DNA of 55,330 nt from Streptomyces roseochromogenus subsp. oscitans DS 12.976 (GCF_000497445.1 NZ_CM002285.1:7994891-8050220); one strand, 5' to 3'; numbered from the stretch's first letter, positions 1 to 8,699 are shown. Translations and numbers: made by a program. Notes: generated by a model from the letters alone, not told the origin.

Positions 1-1065
1 GACACCGCCCGCACCAAGCCGGCCCCCGACCCCTACCGGGCCGCCTGCCGCGCCCTGGTCGTCGACCCCGCCGCCTGTGTGGCCGTCGAGGACACCGAGA
101 CCGGGGTCGCCTCCGCCGAGGCCGCCGGCTGCGCCGTCCTCGCCGTACCGTCCCTCGCGCCGATCGGCACCGCGCCCGGCCGGACCCTGCGGGACAGCCT
201 CACCGGCGTCACGGTCCAGGACCTGCGCCGGATGGTCGCACCCGATGCACCTGAACTCCGCGTCATGAGCTGGAACCTGTGGCTGGGCGGCAGCGAGGTC
301 GACGGCCACCGTGCCAAGCAGCTCAAGGTCATCCTGGAGAGCGGCGCCGACGTCGTAGGGCTCCAGGAGACGGGCGGCACGGCCGCGCAGGAACTGGCCG
401 AGGCGCTCGGCTGGCACCACCACCGGGCCGGCGAGAACCTCGGCGTCATCAGCCGCCACCCGGTCACCGCCCGCTTCGGCGACCCGGACGTCGGCTTCTA
501 CGGCGCCGCGGGTGTCCGGATCGCCGTGGCGCCCGGCCGCGAGGTCGACGTGTGGACCGCACATCTGCACTACACGCCGTACGGTCCCTACGAGGCCGTC
601 TTCGACGGGCTGGACGCGGCGGAGCTGATCGCCCACGAGGAGCTGCGGCTGGCGCAGCTGCGGGAGGCGCTGGGCCGCATCGACGAGGCCGGCGGCGCGG
701 GCGTCCCGGTCGTCCTCGTCGGCGACTTCAACTGCCCCTCGCACCTGGACTGGCCGGACGTGGTCTGGCCGGTGACGAAGGCCGCCGAGGACGCCGGCTT
801 CGCCGACTCGTTCCGCGAGGCTCACCCGGACCCCGCCGCCGAGCCCGGCCACACCTGGTCGCCGATCCACCCGGTGCACGAGGACGGCAGCGGGCGGCCC
901 GAGCCACAGGACCGGATCGACTACGTCCTGCACCGGGGCCTGACCGTGCGGGACGCGCGAACCCTCGTCACGGGCACCCCGCGCCCCTGGCCGGACGTCG
1001 CGGACAACGACTGGCCCTCCGACCACGCGGCGGTCGTCACGACCTTTGCGCTGCCCGCGCGATGA
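1..1065 (+). CDS. HAD hydrolase / endonuclease-exonuclease-phosphatase (EEP) fusion protein, 5' end outside window
   Basis: The reading frame is open from base 1, so the true start lies upstream. The first ~85 residues look like the C-terminal part of a beta-phosphoglucomutase-type HAD phosphatase: KPAPDPY, then VAVEDTETGVASAEAAG, the usual motif III/IV region. From about residue 88 the protein is an EEP-family metal-dependent phosphoesterase: MSWNLWLGG, the metal-ligand QE in GLQETGG, GDFNCPS, DRIDYVLH and the terminal SDHAAV catalytic Asp-His. An internal GTG at 79 could be taken as a start but would cut the HAD motif, so I prefer a fused or read-through protein. The two halves suggest a phosphate-ester hydrolase with two active sites; the substrate is unknown. 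The gene ends 73 nt before the conservon reading frame. Confidence 0.8.
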   Translation, partial: DTARTKPAPDPYRAACRALVVDPAACVAVEDTETGVASAEAAGCAVLAVPSLAPIGTAPGRTLRDSLTGVTVQDLRRMVAPDAPELRVMSWNLWLGGSEVDGHRAKQLKVILESGADVVGLQETGGTAAQELAEALGWHHHRAGENLGVISRHPVTARFGDPDVGFYGAAGVRIAVAPGREVDVWTAHLHYTPYGPYEAVFDGLDAAELIAHEELRLAQLREALGRIDEAGGAGVPVVLVGDFNCPSHLDWPDVVWPVTKAAEDAGFADSFREAHPDPAAEPGHTWSPIHPVHEDGSGRPEPQDRIDYVLHRGLTVRDARTLVTGTPRPWPDVADNDWPSDHAAVVTTFALPAR

Positions 1066-1186
1066 CCGAGCCGGCTCCGAGGTGACCCCGGGTTACCGCA
1101 GGTCACCATTGCGGTCCGTGGTGACCATCCCGTAGGTTGTGCCGCGCTCACGCTCAATACTGACAGGTAACACCGGCAGGTACCTC

Positions 1187-3649
1187 ATGCGCTGGCCCCT
1201 CGGCCGTCCCACCACCGTCCGCGCGCGGATCGTGGCGCTCGCGCTCGCCCCGGCCGTCGCGCTGATGGGGCTGTGGAGCTTCGCCATGTGGTCCGTCACC
1301 GGCGAACTGCGCGCGCTGATCCGGGTCCAGGGGGTGTACGAGGACTTCGGCACCCCCGTGGACACCGCGATCGGGCAGATCCAGATCGAGCGCCGGATGT
1401 CCGCCGCCTACCTGGGCGCCCCGCTCGACACGGCCACCGCGAGCGACCTGCTCGGGCAGCAACGCCGTACCGACCGGGCCGTCGACGCCCTGCGGCAGGC
1501 GGTCCAGCACGGCGACCGCAGCCGGCTCACGGACCGTCAGCGGCAGGCGCTGGACACCATGGTCACGGCCACCGGCAAGCTGGACGGACTGCGCGCGCAG
1601 GTGCTGTCCCGGCACCTCACCTGGGACCGGGCCGTGGAGGACTACAGCGCGCTCGTGGAGCCGGGCTTCGACGTGCAGTCCACGCTCACCGCCCTCCAGG
1701 CCGGACAGCTCGCCCGCGAGGCACAGGTCGTCATCGAGCTGGTGCGGGTGCGGGAGTTCGTGTCGCGGGAGGACGCGCTGGTCGCCGGGGCGCGGGCGGC
1801 CGGCACGCTGACCGACCGGCAGTACGACACCCTGACCGCGACCATCGAGGACCGGCGGGTGTTCGAGCGGACATATGTGCCGGACCTGCCCGCCGACTCG
1901 CGCGGGCTGTTCGAGGACTTCCAGCACGGGGACTTGTACGGCTCGCTGGTGCACGGCGAGGACGCGCTGCTGCGGGCCGGGGCGGCCGGCGCCGGAAAGG
2001 CCGTAGCGGCGGGCACCTGGCGGTCCACCACCGACCGGGCCGTCGTCCGCTACCGCGAGCTGTGCACCACGTCCGCCGAGAACTCCGCCGCCCGCGGCCG
2101 GGCCTTCGCCTACCGGGAGCTGACCAAGGCGGCCGTCGTCGGCGCGGTGGGCCTCGCCGCGGCCGGGCTGTCGCTGTGGTTCGCGGTGCGCGGGGCGCGG
2201 CGCATCTCTCGGCGCCTGGAGGCCCTGCGGGACGCGGCAGACGTCCTGACGAGGGACCAACTACCCGATGTCATGCGCAGACTGAGCGCCGGTGACGAGG
2301 TGGACGCAGCTGTCGAGGCGCCGCCACTGCCCGCCGACGAGGTGCGCGACGACGAGATCGGGCAGGTCGGCCGGTCCTTCAACACCGCGCGGCTCGCCGC
2401 CGTCGAGGCCGCCGTCAAACAGGCCGGCCTGCGCCGGGGCCTGTTCGCGGTGCTGCTCAACATCGCACGCCGCAACCAGGCTCTCGTACACCGGCAGTTG
2501 AAGCTGGTCGACACCCTGGAACGGCGCACGGACGACCCCGACGTGCTGCGCGAGCTGTTCCGCATCGACCACCTGACCACACGCATGCGCCGGCACGCGG
2601 AGAGCCTGATCATCCTCTCCGGCGCGGCGCCCGGCCGGCGCTGGCGGCGGCCCGTCCCGGTCGCGGACGTGGTCGCCTCGGCCGTCAGCGAGATCGAGGA
2701 CTACGCGCGTGTGGTCGTGCCACCGATGCCCGCGGTCGGCGTCGCGGCCGACGCCGTCGCCGACGTCGTCCATCTGATGGCGGAACTCCTGGAGAACGCC
2801 ACGGTGTTCTCGCCGCCGCACACCCAGGTCACCCTGCGCACCGGGCGGGTCGGCAGCGGGTTCGTGCTGGAGATCGACGACCGGGGGCTCGGCCTCGACA
2901 CCGACGCGCGCGCCCGGGCCCACAGCACCCTCACCGACCCCGACGCCTTCGACCCCACCCGCCATGACCGCCTCGGCCTCTACGTCGTCGGCCGCCTCGC
3001 CGCCCGGCACGGCATCGAGATCACCCTGCGCGATTCGCCGTACGGCGGTACGACGGCGGTGGTGCTGCTGCCGGAGGGGGTGCTGGCGGAGGTGGAACCG
3101 GCACGCCCTGAGCACGCGGGACCTGTGCCGCTGGTGCCTGAGCCGACCGCGCCCGGGCAGCGCGAACAGGGGGCCGTCGTACACGAGTTGCCGTCCAGGA
3201 GGCGATCGGCTGCACCGTCGCCCACCCCCGGCCCGGCCGCCGTACCCGACTCACCGACGCCCCCGCCCCTCCTGCCCACCCGGACCCGCCAGGCCTCTCT
3301 CGTGCCGGAGCTGCGGGACGAGCCGCCGCCTCGGGAGAACAGGGCCGGTCCGGAGGTGGACGCCGAGGAAATGCGGGCGATCTTCGGCGCCTTCCAGCGG
3401 GGCCTCGACCGCGGCCGCAGGGGCCTGCCGGCGACCGATACGACGAAGCCGACGGAACCGCAGTTCCCAAGGGGCGCGGGGCTGCATTCGAATATGCCGC
3501 TCCGCGGCGTGGGCGCGACCAGCCCCCACGCACCCGCACCCGAACACGCCCCCGCACCCGACCAGGCGGACCCTCCGGTCACCGACGCAGCTCCCGACCC
3601 CCTGACCAGCCACGCCCACGAAGGGACGGACACCGACGATGCCCGGTGA
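1187..3649 (+). CDS. cvnA: conservon sensor kinase-like protein CvnA (NIT domain, HATPase)
   Basis: Membrane-bound histidine-kinase-like protein that starts a Streptomyces conservon, which acts as a G-protein-like signalling complex at the membrane. Two membrane helices (about residues 15-37 and 313-335) flank an extracellular nitrate/nitrite-sensing (NIT)-type helical domain containing QIQIERRMSAAYLGA. A HAMP-like linker follows, then a HATPase with N-box ELLENATVFSPP (near 534) and G-box DDRGLGLD. The last ~170 residues are proline/alanine-rich and disordered. ATG 1187 is chosen because the membrane helix follows it directly; a GTG at 1139 would add 16 residues. The 3' end overlaps cvnB by 11 nt. 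Unusually, part of the tail is encoded by a dispersed intergenic repeat (3462-3545). Confidence 0.88.
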   Translation: MRWPLGRPTTVRARIVALALAPAVALMGLWSFAMWSVTGELRALIRVQGVYEDFGTPVDTAIGQIQIERRMSAAYLGAPLDTATASDLLGQQRRTDRAVDALRQAVQHGDRSRLTDRQRQALDTMVTATGKLDGLRAQVLSRHLTWDRAVEDYSALVEPGFDVQSTLTALQAGQLAREAQVVIELVRVREFVSREDALVAGARAAGTLTDRQYDTLTATIEDRRVFERTYVPDLPADSRGLFEDFQHGDLYGSLVHGEDALLRAGAAGAGKAVAAGTWRSTTDRAVVRYRELCTTSAENSAARGRAFAYRELTKAAVVGAVGLAAAGLSLWFAVRGARRISRRLEALRDAADVLTRDQLPDVMRRLSAGDEVDAAVEAPPLPADEVRDDEIGQVGRSFNTARLAAVEAAVKQAGLRRGLFAVLLNIARRNQALVHRQLKLVDTLERRTDDPDVLRELFRIDHLTTRMRRHAESLIILSGAAPGRRWRRPVPVADVVASAVSEIEDYARVVVPPMPAVGVAADAVADVVHLMAELLENATVFSPPHTQVTLRTGRVGSGFVLEIDDRGLGLDTDARARAHSTLTDPDAFDPTRHDRLGLYVVGRLAARHGIEITLRDSPYGGTTAVVLLPEGVLAEVEPARPEHAGPVPLVPEPTAPGQREQGAVVHELPSRRRSAAPSPTPGPAAVPDSPTPPPLLPTRTRQASLVPELRDEPPPRENRAGPEVDAEEMRAIFGAFQRGLDRGRRGLPATDTTKPTEPQFPRGAGLHSNMPLRGVGATSPHAPAPEHAPAPDQADPPVTDAAPDPLTSHAHEGTDTDDAR
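3462..3545 (-). repeat. family A dispersed repeat, copy inside cvnA coding sequence
   Basis: Read on the minus strand this stretch has the same signature as the intergenic copies near 27.9 and 46.4 kb: GGTGCGGGTGCGTGG, then GGCTGGTCGC, a GCGGAGC(G/C)GC core and AGCCCCGCGCCCCT. Here it lies within the disordered tail of CvnA and is translated in frame, supplying the segment around residues 760-785. Confidence 0.75.
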
Positions 3650-4061
3650 CGAAGACAGGCCCGAGCAGCCCGCCGAGCCCAGCGGAGTCGACTGGCTGCT
3701 CGATGACCTCGTCGCGCGTACCGACCATGTCCGCCAGGCCGTGCTGCTGACCGCCGACGGCCTCCCGCTCAGCAGCTCGGACGGGATGCGCCGACGGGAC
3801 ATCGAGCATCTGGCCGCCGTCTGCTCCGGTTTCCACAGCCTGGCCCGCTCGGCGGGCGAGCGGTTCGACGCGGGCCAGGTGCGGCAGACCATGGTGATGC
3901 TCGACGACGCCTACCTCTTCATCACCCCGGCCGGCCACGGCAGCCGGCTCGCCGTCCTCAGCGAGGCCGGCACCGACGTCGGGCAGCTCGCCCACGAGAT
4001 GGCCCTGCTCGTCCGCCGCCTCGGTCGTCACCTGGACGCGGCCGCCCGCACGACCAGATGA
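3639..4061 (+). CDS. cvnB: conservon roadblock/LC7 protein CvnB
   Basis: Small (140 aa) roadblock/LC7-domain protein, the second member of conservons. In this family it is thought to act with CvnD as the GTPase-regulating partner, like MglB with MglA. The sequence has the typical fold markers: LLDDLVARTDHVRQAVLLTADG at the start, then MVMLDDAYLFITPAGHGSRLAVLS, and a C-terminal amphipathic helix. The start ATG sits inside the end of cvnA (ATGCCCGGTGA), indicating translational coupling. The gene is followed after 7 nt by cvnC. Confidence 0.92.
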   Translation: MPGDEDRPEQPAEPSGVDWLLDDLVARTDHVRQAVLLTADGLPLSSSDGMRRRDIEHLAAVCSGFHSLARSAGERFDAGQVRQTMVMLDDAYLFITPAGHGSRLAVLSEAGTDVGQLAHEMALLVRRLGRHLDAAARTTR

Positions 4062-4068
4062 TCCCGCG

Positions 4069-4449
4069 GTGAGCGACGAGCACTGGTACGAGGACGAGAC
4101 CGGGCCGATGGTCCGCCCCTACATGGTGACCCGGGGCCGCACCCGGCCCTCGGGCGCGCACGCCATCGACCTGATGTCCCGCGTCACCGCGCTGGAGACG
4201 GACGCGCAGGGGCCGGACATCGACCACGCCCGCGCCGCCCTGCTCGGCGTGATCCGGCGCGGCCCCCGTCCCGTGGTCGAGCTGGCCGCGGACGCCGACC
4301 TGCCCCTGACCGTCCTCCGGGTCCTGCTCGGCGACCTGGCCGAGGCGGGGCTGATCCGTATCGACGAGCCGCGCAAGCTCCCGGCCGGGGGCCCGGCCAC
4401 CGATCCGGGGCTGCTGCGCGAGATCGTGCAGCGGCTGCGGGAGATCTAG
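4069..4449 (+). CDS. cvnC: conservon DUF742 protein CvnC
   Basis: 126-aa DUF742 protein, the third conservon member. It shows the family signature MVRPYMVTRGRTRPSG near the N-terminus and a winged-helix-like C-terminal half (VVELAADADLPLTVLRVLLGDLAEAGLI). GTG start 7 nt after cvnB. In a complete conservon a ~190-aa Ras-like GTPase (CvnD) follows immediately; here the next gene is an unrelated lipoprotein 105 nt downstream, so the set is incomplete. Confidence 0.9.
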   Translation: MSDEHWYEDETGPMVRPYMVTRGRTRPSGAHAIDLMSRVTALETDAQGPDIDHARAALLGVIRRGPRPVVELAADADLPLTVLRVLLGDLAEAGLIRIDEPRKLPAGGPATDPGLLREIVQRLREI

Positions 4450-4554
4450 GTGTTTGTAACAGCCACGTACGAGGGCGGTGTGGGTCGGAACGCGTCAATC
4501 GCCGTCGGGGTCTCATGAAACGCCACGTCACCCGTACGTCCTGAAGGGGAACCC

Positions 4555-5193
4555 ATGCGCGTCCAGAAGCTCTCGCTGCTCGCCATCGCCGCCGTAGCCG
4601 GTCTGTCGCTGACCGCCTGCAACAGCGGTGACAAGGACTCCTCCGACGCGAGCGGCTCCTCCACCCCGAGCCAGAGCGCCGCCTCCCAGGACTCCGGTTC
4701 CTCCTCCCAGGGCTCGGGTTCTTCCAGCACGGGCGGCGGCGTGTCCTCAGGCAAGGGCACCGGCACCGGCACCGGCACCGGTCAGTCCGGCACCAGCGGT
4801 TCCGGCGCCTGCAAGACCGCCCAGCTCGCCTTCAGCACCTCCGGTGGCATGGCGGAGGGCGAGCTGATCGTGAACCTGAAGAACACCGGCTCCACGGCGT
4901 GCACCCTGAAGGGCTTCCCCGGCGTCGACCTCAAGAGCAAGGACGGCAGCCTCAGCGCGAAGCGCAGCAAGCTCGCCGCGGCGCCGGTGAGCGTCAAGCC
5001 GGGTGCGGAGACCCGCTTCACCCTGCACTACCCGCCGAACCACTCCGGCGGCACCGGCGAGACCTTCACCAGCCTCGTCGTCACCCCGCCGAACGAGACC
5101 CACTCCCACACGCTGCCCGTCGGCATCAACGTGCCCGTCTCGGACGGCAGCGGCCCCGCCATCACCGTCGACCCGGTCGGCACCGGCAAGTAG
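4555..5193 (+). CDS. DUF4232 lipoprotein
   Basis: Exported lipoprotein of 212 aa. The N-terminus has two basic residues, a hydrophobic helix and a lipobox LTAC with the lipid-modified cysteine at residue 22. A long Ser/Gly/Thr-rich linker follows (residues 23-82, including repeated GTGTGTG). The rest is a DUF4232 domain: a beta-sandwich beginning ACKTAQLAFS, with VNLKNTGSTACTLKGFPG and a second cysteine suited to a disulfide. RBS GAAGGGGAA precedes ATG 4555. DUF4232 proteins are common in Streptomyces and have no assigned function. It lies tail-to-tail with the secreted-protein gene at 5206. Confidence 0.85.
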   Translation: MRVQKLSLLAIAAVAGLSLTACNSGDKDSSDASGSSTPSQSAASQDSGSSSQGSGSSSTGGGVSSGKGTGTGTGTGQSGTSGSGACKTAQLAFSTSGGMAEGELIVNLKNTGSTACTLKGFPGVDLKSKDGSLSAKRSKLAAAPVSVKPGAETRFTLHYPPNHSGGTGETFTSLVVTPPNETHSHTLPVGINVPVSDGSGPAITVDPVGTGK

Positions 5194-5205
5194 CCCACCG
5201 TAGAG

Positions 5206-5757
5206 CTAGAGCTTGGGCTGCCAGGGCACGACCTTGAAGTCACCCGTGCCCTGCTTCACCTTCTCGAAGGGAGCCGACGACACGCACGGCGGCAGGTCCT
5301 TGGTGTCCCTGGGGCTGCCGACCCCCGCCCAGCTGTAGCCCAGCCGGTCGTGCCGGCCGAGGTCGTGGACCGTGACACCGACCCGCTTGCCCTTGGCTCC
5401 CGGCAGGTCGGACGCGGTGATCACACCGGAGACGACGGCGACCGGGCCGCCGGTGACCAGGCAGTCGACCTTGGCCTTGGCCCAGGCCCCCTGACCGTGC
5501 AGGTAGTGGCTGAACTCGAAGGTGCCGGTGGCCTTGCGCGGGTCCACGGTGTCCTTCTTCGCCAGATGCGCGTCGAAGGAGAAGGTGATGTCGTCCCCGG
5601 CCGAGCGGTACAGCTTGGCCGTACCGGTCAGCGCCGCGGCCTCACGCTCGGGGCGAGGCGCCCCGCCGCCCGAGGCCAGCGCCGCCCCGGCCGTACCGGC
5701 GGTGATCAGCAGGGCGGCGGTGAGGGTGACGGCGGCGATCTTCGTACGACGCTTCAT
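5206..5757 (-). CDS. secreted protein of unknown function
   Basis: 183 aa with a Sec signal peptide (MKRRTKIAAVTLTAALLITAG...ALASG, cleavage near residue 29). The mature part is beta-rich with two cysteines (in VDCLVTGG and LPPCVSSAP), probably one disulfide. It resembles the small Streptomyces secreted proteins often labelled repetin-like: an ITFSFDAHL strand, a GTFEFSHYLHG segment and a GYSWAGVG motif. No catalytic motif can be seen. It is convergent with the DUF4232 lipoprotein gene (12 nt apart). Confidence 0.72.
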   Translation of the reverse strand: MKRRTKIAAVTLTAALLITAGTAGAALASGGGAPRPEREAAALTGTAKLYRSAGDDITFSFDAHLAKKDTVDPRKATGTFEFSHYLHGQGAWAKAKVDCLVTGGPVAVVSGVITASDLPGAKGKRVGVTVHDLGRHDRLGYSWAGVGSPRDTKDLPPCVSSAPFEKVKQGTGDFKVVPWQPKL

Positions 5758-6063
5758 GGCGGTCCTTTCCGCAGGTCAAGCGCGTGAACTGAACGATCAC
5801 CACTCTCCCGGCAGCGGGCCGCCCGCACATCGCTCCCGAGGCGGCACCCCACCTCCGCCATCCGGCGGGGAACCACCTGGGTGACCTGCGCCTCAGGGAG
5901 GACGGGAACCGGCCATGGGAGCGCGCAACGAATCGCCGCCCGGCCCGCACTCCACGCAACGAACCGCGCACAGGCACGCAACGGCTCCTTCTTGTCCGGC
6001 CGAGCGCGCCGACCGTACCTTCTTAATGACCTCCTAACCCCCTGCGTCCGGTGAGGAACACGC
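5758..6063. other. divergent intergenic region, no gene seen
   Basis: About 300 bp between the secreted protein (minus) and the nitrilase (plus). It must hold both promoters. I see no credible ORF, strong hairpin or clear -35/-10 pair. The RBS GTGAGGA sits directly before ATG 6064. Confidence 0.5.
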
Positions 6064-6852
6064 ATGCGCACCGCCCTGCTCCAGAGCTCCGGCCGCCCCG
6101 GCTCCATCGCCGAGAACCTCAAGGTCCTCGACGAGGCCGCGGGCCGGGCCGCCGCCGCGGGCGCCGCGCTGCTCGCCGCACCGGAGATGTTCCTGACCGG
6201 GTACGCGATCGGCGACGCCATCGGCCGCCTCGCCGAGCCCGCCGACGGCGACTGGGCCGACGCGATCGCCGAGACCGCCACCCGGCACGGCATCGCGATC
6301 GCCTACGGCTACCCGGAGCGCGACGGCGAGACCGTCTACAACTCCGCCCAGCTGATCTCCGCCGACGGCACCCGGCTCGCGAACTACCGCAAGACCCACC
6401 TCTTCGGCTGCTTCGAGCGCGACCACTTCACACCGGGCGAGCAGCCGGTCGTCCAGGCCACGCTGAACGGCCTCACCGTCGGCCTGATGATCTGCTACGA
6501 CGTCGAGTTCCCGGAGAACGTCCGAGCCCACGCCCTGGCCGGCACCGACCTCCTCGTCGTCCCGACCGCGCAGATGCATCCCTTCCAGTTCGTCGCCGAG
6601 TCGATGATCCCGGTGCGCGCCTGGGAGAACCAGATGTACGTCGCCTACGTCAACCGGGTCGGCCAGGAAGGGGAGTTCGAGTTCGTCGGACTCTCGGTCC
6701 TCGCCGGTCCCGACGGAGTCGCCCGCGCCCGGGCTGGACGCAGCGAGCAGCTGGTCCTCGCGGACGCCGACCCCGCCTTCCTGGCCGCCTCCCGCGAGGC
6801 CAACCCGTACCTTCAGGACCGCCGCCCCGGTCTGTACGGGTCCCTGAGCTGA
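6064..6852 (+). CDS. nitrilase-family carbon-nitrogen hydrolase, DavA-like omega-amidase
   Basis: 262-aa member of the nitrilase/CN-hydrolase superfamily with the full triad Glu41 (APEMFLTGY), Lys110 (NYRKTHLFG) and Cys144 (MICYDVEFPENVR). Cytosolic, no signal peptide. It is followed 73 nt downstream by a DavB-like L-amino acid 2-monooxygenase. This is the arrangement known for lysine degradation (DavB makes 5-aminovaleramide, DavA hydrolyses it to 5-aminovalerate), and the length matches DavA (about 264 aa). In Streptomyces an arginine version (4-guanidinobutyramide to 4-guanidinobutyrate) is equally possible. Family assignment is secure; substrate is inferred. Confidence 0.88.
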   Translation: MRTALLQSSGRPGSIAENLKVLDEAAGRAAAAGAALLAAPEMFLTGYAIGDAIGRLAEPADGDWADAIAETATRHGIAIAYGYPERDGETVYNSAQLISADGTRLANYRKTHLFGCFERDHFTPGEQPVVQATLNGLTVGLMICYDVEFPENVRAHALAGTDLLVVPTAQMHPFQFVAESMIPVRAWENQMYVAYVNRVGQEGEFEFVGLSVLAGPDGVARARAGRSEQLVLADADPAFLAASREANPYLQDRRPGLYGSLS

Positions 6853-6925
6853 ACCCCTGAGCCCTCGCCGTATTGCCCCACCCGAGCCTTCCCCGAGTAA
6901 CCCCCGCGCAAGGAGTCCGTACCCC

Positions 6926-8623
6926 ATGACGTCCACGGTGCCCAACGCCGTCGAGCACACCGACGAGCAGCAGCCGCCGATCACCATGTTCGGCCCGGAC
7001 TTCCCCTACGCCTACGACGACTTCCTCGCCCACCCGGCGGGCCTCGGTCAGATACCCGCGACCGAGCACGGCACCGAGGTCGCCGTCGTCGGCGGCGGTC
7101 TGTCCGGCATCGTGGCCGCGTACGAGCTGATGAAGATGGGCCTCAAGCCCGTCGTCTACGAGGCCGACCAGATCGGCGGCCGGCTGCGCACGGTCGGCTT
7201 CGAGGGCTGCGAGGAGTCGCTGACCGCCGAGATGGGCGCGATGCGCTTCCCGCCGTCCTCCACCGCCCTGCAGCACTACATCGACATGGTGGGCCTGGAG
7301 ACCAGGCCGTTCCCGAACCCGCTGGCCGAGGCCACCCCCTCGACCGTCGTGGACCTCAAGGGCGAGTCGCACTACGCCGAGACCATCGCCGACCTGCCCC
7401 AGGTGTACCGGGACGTCGCCGAGGCCTGGAACAAGTGCCTCGACGAGGGCGCCGACTTCTCCGACATGAACCGCGCCATGCGCGAGCGCGACGTCCCGCG
7501 CATCCGCGAGATCTGGGCGCAGCTGGTCGAGAAGCTCGACAACCAGACCTTCTACGGCTTCCTGTGCGACTCCGAGGCCTTCAAGTCCTTCCGGCACCGC
7601 GAGATCTTCGGCCAGGTCGGCTTCGGCACCGGCGGCTGGGACACCGACTTCCCGAACTCCATCCTGGAGATCCTGCGCGTCGTCTACACCGAGGCCGACG
7701 ACCACCACCGCGGCATCGTCGGCGGCTCCCAGCAGCTGCCGCTGCGCCTGTGGGAGCGCGAACCGGAGAAGATCGTCCACTGGCCGTACGGCACCTCGCT
7801 GAAGTCCCTGCACGTGGACGGCGAGCCGCGCCCGGCCGTGACCCGGCTGCACCGCACCGCGGGCAACCAGATCACGGTGACGGACGCGAACGGCGACATC
7901 CGGACCTACCAGGCGGCGATCTTCACCGCCCAGTCCTGGATGCTGCTGTCCAAGATCGCCTGCGACGACTCGCTCTTCCCGATCGACCACTGGACGGCGA
8001 TCGAGCGCACCCACTACATGGAGTCCAGCAAGCTCTTCGTGCCCGTGGACCGGCCGTTCTGGCTGGACAAGGACGAGGACACGGGCCGGGACGTCATGTC
8101 GATGACGCTGACCGACCGCATGACCCGCGGCACCTACCTGCTGGACAACGGCCCGGACCAGCCCGCCGTGATCTGCCTCTCCTACACCTGGTGCGACGAC
8201 AGCCTGAAGTGGCTGCCGCTGTCCGCGAACGAGCGGATGGAGGTCATGCTGAAGTCGCTCGGCGAGATCTACCCGAAGGTCGACATCCGGAAGCACATCA
8301 TCGGCAACCCGGTGACGGTCTCCTGGGAGAACGAGCCCTACTTCATGGGCGCGTTCAAGGCCAACCTGCCCGGCCACTACCGCTACCAGCGGCGCCTGTT
8401 CACCCACTTCATGCAGGACCGGCTGCCCGAGGACAAGCGGGGCATCTTCCTCGCCGGCGACGACATCTCCTGGACCGCCGGCTGGGCCGAGGGCGCGATC
8501 CAGACCGCGCTGAACGCGGTCTGGGGCGTCATGCACCACTTCGGCGGCGAGACCGACCCGGCCAACCCGGGCCCCGGTGACGTCTACGACGAGATCGCCC
8601 CGGTCGAACTCCCCGAGGACTGA
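6926..8623 (+). CDS. flavin L-amino acid 2-monooxygenase, DavB / arginine-lysine 2-monooxygenase type
   Basis: 565-aa FAD enzyme of the monoamine-oxidase fold that oxidatively decarboxylates an L-amino acid to the amide one carbon shorter. The dinucleotide-binding motif VAVVGGGLSGIVAAYELM starts near residue 52, followed by YEADQIGGRLRT. The C-terminal FAD segment is GIFLAGDDISWTAGWAEGAIQ. As I recall Pseudomonas DavB (560 aa), the match is strong along the whole length, including ITMFGPDFPYAYDDF, EIFGQVGFGTGGWDTDFPNS and MSMTLTDRMTRGTYL. RBS AAGGAG precedes ATG 6926. It likely forms an operon with the upstream amidase, giving a two-step catabolic module for lysine or arginine. Confidence 0.88.
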   Translation: MTSTVPNAVEHTDEQQPPITMFGPDFPYAYDDFLAHPAGLGQIPATEHGTEVAVVGGGLSGIVAAYELMKMGLKPVVYEADQIGGRLRTVGFEGCEESLTAEMGAMRFPPSSTALQHYIDMVGLETRPFPNPLAEATPSTVVDLKGESHYAETIADLPQVYRDVAEAWNKCLDEGADFSDMNRAMRERDVPRIREIWAQLVEKLDNQTFYGFLCDSEAFKSFRHREIFGQVGFGTGGWDTDFPNSILEILRVVYTEADDHHRGIVGGSQQLPLRLWEREPEKIVHWPYGTSLKSLHVDGEPRPAVTRLHRTAGNQITVTDANGDIRTYQAAIFTAQSWMLLSKIACDDSLFPIDHWTAIERTHYMESSKLFVPVDRPFWLDKDEDTGRDVMSMTLTDRMTRGTYLLDNGPDQPAVICLSYTWCDDSLKWLPLSANERMEVMLKSLGEIYPKVDIRKHIIGNPVTVSWENEPYFMGAFKANLPGHYRYQRRLFTHFMQDRLPEDKRGIFLAGDDISWTAGWAEGAIQTALNAVWGVMHHFGGETDPANPGPGDVYDEIAPVELPED

Positions 8624-8653
8624 CCGGCCTCATCCCGGTACCCCCGGCGCGTA

Positions 8654-8694
8654 CCAGGGCCCGCCATGTCCGTCTGGGACACGGCGGGCCCTGG
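8654..8694 (+). terminator. hairpin after the DavB-like gene
   Basis: CCAGGGCCCGCCATGTCC (8654-8671) pairs with GGACACGGCGGGCCCTGG (8677-8694), with one mismatch and a 5-nt loop. It lies 31 nt after the monooxygenase stop and has no T-run, as usual in Streptomyces. It ends 5 nt before the ATG of the small ORF at 8700, so it could also control that gene. Confidence 0.65.
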
Positions 8695-8699
8695 CGCGT

